In this document: one piece after another, positions 40,806-41,194 of the stretch
How positions within the stretch are numbered: position 1 is the stretch's first letter
Layout: every line of letters begins with the position of its first letter
Assembly (NCBI RefSeq): GCF_003432075.1
Contig: NZ_QWBU01000022.1
Span: 1 to 41,194, forward strand
Direction of reading: 5' to 3'
Length of the DNA stretch: 41,194 nucleotides
Origin: Shinella sp. WSJ-2
GTDB lineage: Bacteria > Pseudomonadota > Alphaproteobacteria > Rhizobiales > Rhizobiaceae
Translations under genes and position numbers: made by a program
The notes under the pieces: generated by a model
What the model was told of the DNA's origin: nothing
Database searches by the model: none
What the model saw: the letters and a program-made list of their open reading frames with translations, nothing else

Positions 40806-40821
40806 CTTGCGTTGACGCAAG
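40806..40821. promoter_or_regulatory. 16-bp palindrome, copy 2, upstream of purU
   Basis: CTTGCGTTGACGCAAG extends by one base on each side to a perfect 8-bp arm pair around tg (40805-40822). It lies about 97 bp before the purU start, and copy 1 is 175 bp away. Confidence 0.55.
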
Positions 40822-40917
40822 CGGCCTGAAATATGCGCCGAGCCGTAAAAATTCGGCGGCAGACAAGGGGATCGCCGGTGCTTGCCCCCGCATCGGCCGA
40901 ACGCGAGAAACGAACAG

Positions 40918-41194
40918 ATGAAAAGCCACGTCCTGACCGTATCCTGCCAATCGACCCGCGGCATCGTCGCCGCGATCACCGGCTACCTCGCCGAAAAGGG
41001 GTGCTACATCTCGGATTCGTCGCAGTTCGACGATCTCGAGACGGGCCTGTTCTTCATGCGCCTTACTTTCCTTTCGCAGGAAGGCGTCTCCGAGGAAGAG
41101 ATCAAGTCGGGTTTCGCCCCGGTCGCCAAGAAATATGCGATGACGTGGCGCTTCAACGACAGCGACGAGCGCATGAAGGTGCTGCTCATGGTGT
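40918..41194 (+). CDS. purU: Formyltetrahydrofolate deformylase (N-terminal part)
   Basis: The first 92 residues of PurU, truncated by the window edge. The N-terminal ACT-type regulatory domain is clear: VLTVSCQSTRGIVAAITGYL, then YISDSSQFDDLETGLFFMRL, and AKKYAMTWRF leading into the formyltransferase-fold catalytic domain that is not in view. The enzyme hydrolyses 10-formyl-tetrahydrofolate to formate and tetrahydrofolate, balancing one-carbon pools. In rhizobia it is often near methyl-amine or glycine-betaine catabolism genes. Matching palindromes upstream (40631, 40806) suggest specific control. Confidence 0.93.
   Translation, partial: MKSHVLTVSCQSTRGIVAAITGYLAEKGCYISDSSQFDDLETGLFFMRLTFLSQEGVSEEEIKSGFAPVAKKYAMTWRFNDSDERMKVLLMV

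Noticed and set aside
40666-40950. Minus-strand open frame between the glycosidase-like gene and purU
   Set aside because: It overlaps the palindromes and the purU ribosome-binding region and has no family features.
1-41194. CRISPR array
   Set aside because: No regularly spaced repeats with unique spacers were seen on either strand; the three 35-bp repeats are more than 0.9 kb apart.

Overview
The window looks like a chromosomal segment of an alphaproteobacterium of the Hyphomicrobiales, most likely Rhizobiaceae (Rhizobium/Agrobacterium/Shinella-like). The reasons are high GC with C/G-ending codons on the right side, rhizobial-type ABC sugar importers and IclR control, and a tRNA-Ser(CGA) used as an integration site. 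This is inferred from gene content and style, not from a database match.

Layout. (1) Bases 1-1202: an already damaged accessory strip. It has an IS21-like terminal fragment fused to the 5' end of a nuclease gene (NucS-like PD-(D/E)XK plus DUF5655), then the first ~30 codons of a DUF429-like gene that stops making sense before the tRNA. (2) Bases 1203-26183: a 24.9-kb genomic island bounded by a perfect 120-bp direct repeat that contains a complete tRNA-Ser(CGA) at each end. Inside the left end lie a Panacea-domain antitoxin with a small two-helix membrane partner (a likely toxin-antitoxin pair), a secreted ClpP-like/PAN-domain protein, a tyrosine integrase, a 1.3-kb gene-poor stretch rich in inverted repeats, two unknown genes, a serine resolvase and a small secreted protein. 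Next come a DUF4268 nuclease-like gene and a NYN/LOTUS gene with an in-frame stop at codon 6; these two genes are separated and flanked by three copies of a ~35-bp repeat. Then follow a type I restriction-modification operon (hsdM-hsdS-hsdR plus a fourth PD-(D/E)XK gene) and, divergent from it, a complete type I Zorya anti-phage operon (zorA-zorB-zorC-zorD). The island is therefore a defence island.

(3) Bases 26184-30170: ordinary chromosomal genes: an ABC-F ATPase, a small conserved unknown, a cupin and a BaiN/HI0933-type flavoprotein. (4) Bases 30176-40546: an IclR-regulated catabolic locus. The regulator is divergent from an eight-gene operon: periplasmic binding protein, ATPase and two permeases of the ribose type, then an amidohydrolase-2 enzyme, a DSD1/D-threonine-aldolase-like PLP enzyme, a RidA deaminase and an AstE/DoeB-like deacylase. 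A convergent gene for a TIM-barrel glycosidase-like protein closes the locus. Closely related ~20-bp palindromes precede both the operon and the glycosidase-like gene, suggesting one regulon. I can reconstruct a plausible logic (import of a sugar-like conjugate, lactone opening, deacylation, PLP-dependent elimination with RidA clearing the enamine) but not the substrate. This is the best candidate for an undescribed system. (5) Bases 40547-41194: a regulatory stretch with two matching 16-bp palindromes and the start of purU, cut by the window edge.

No rRNA, CRISPR array or intact transposase gene was seen.
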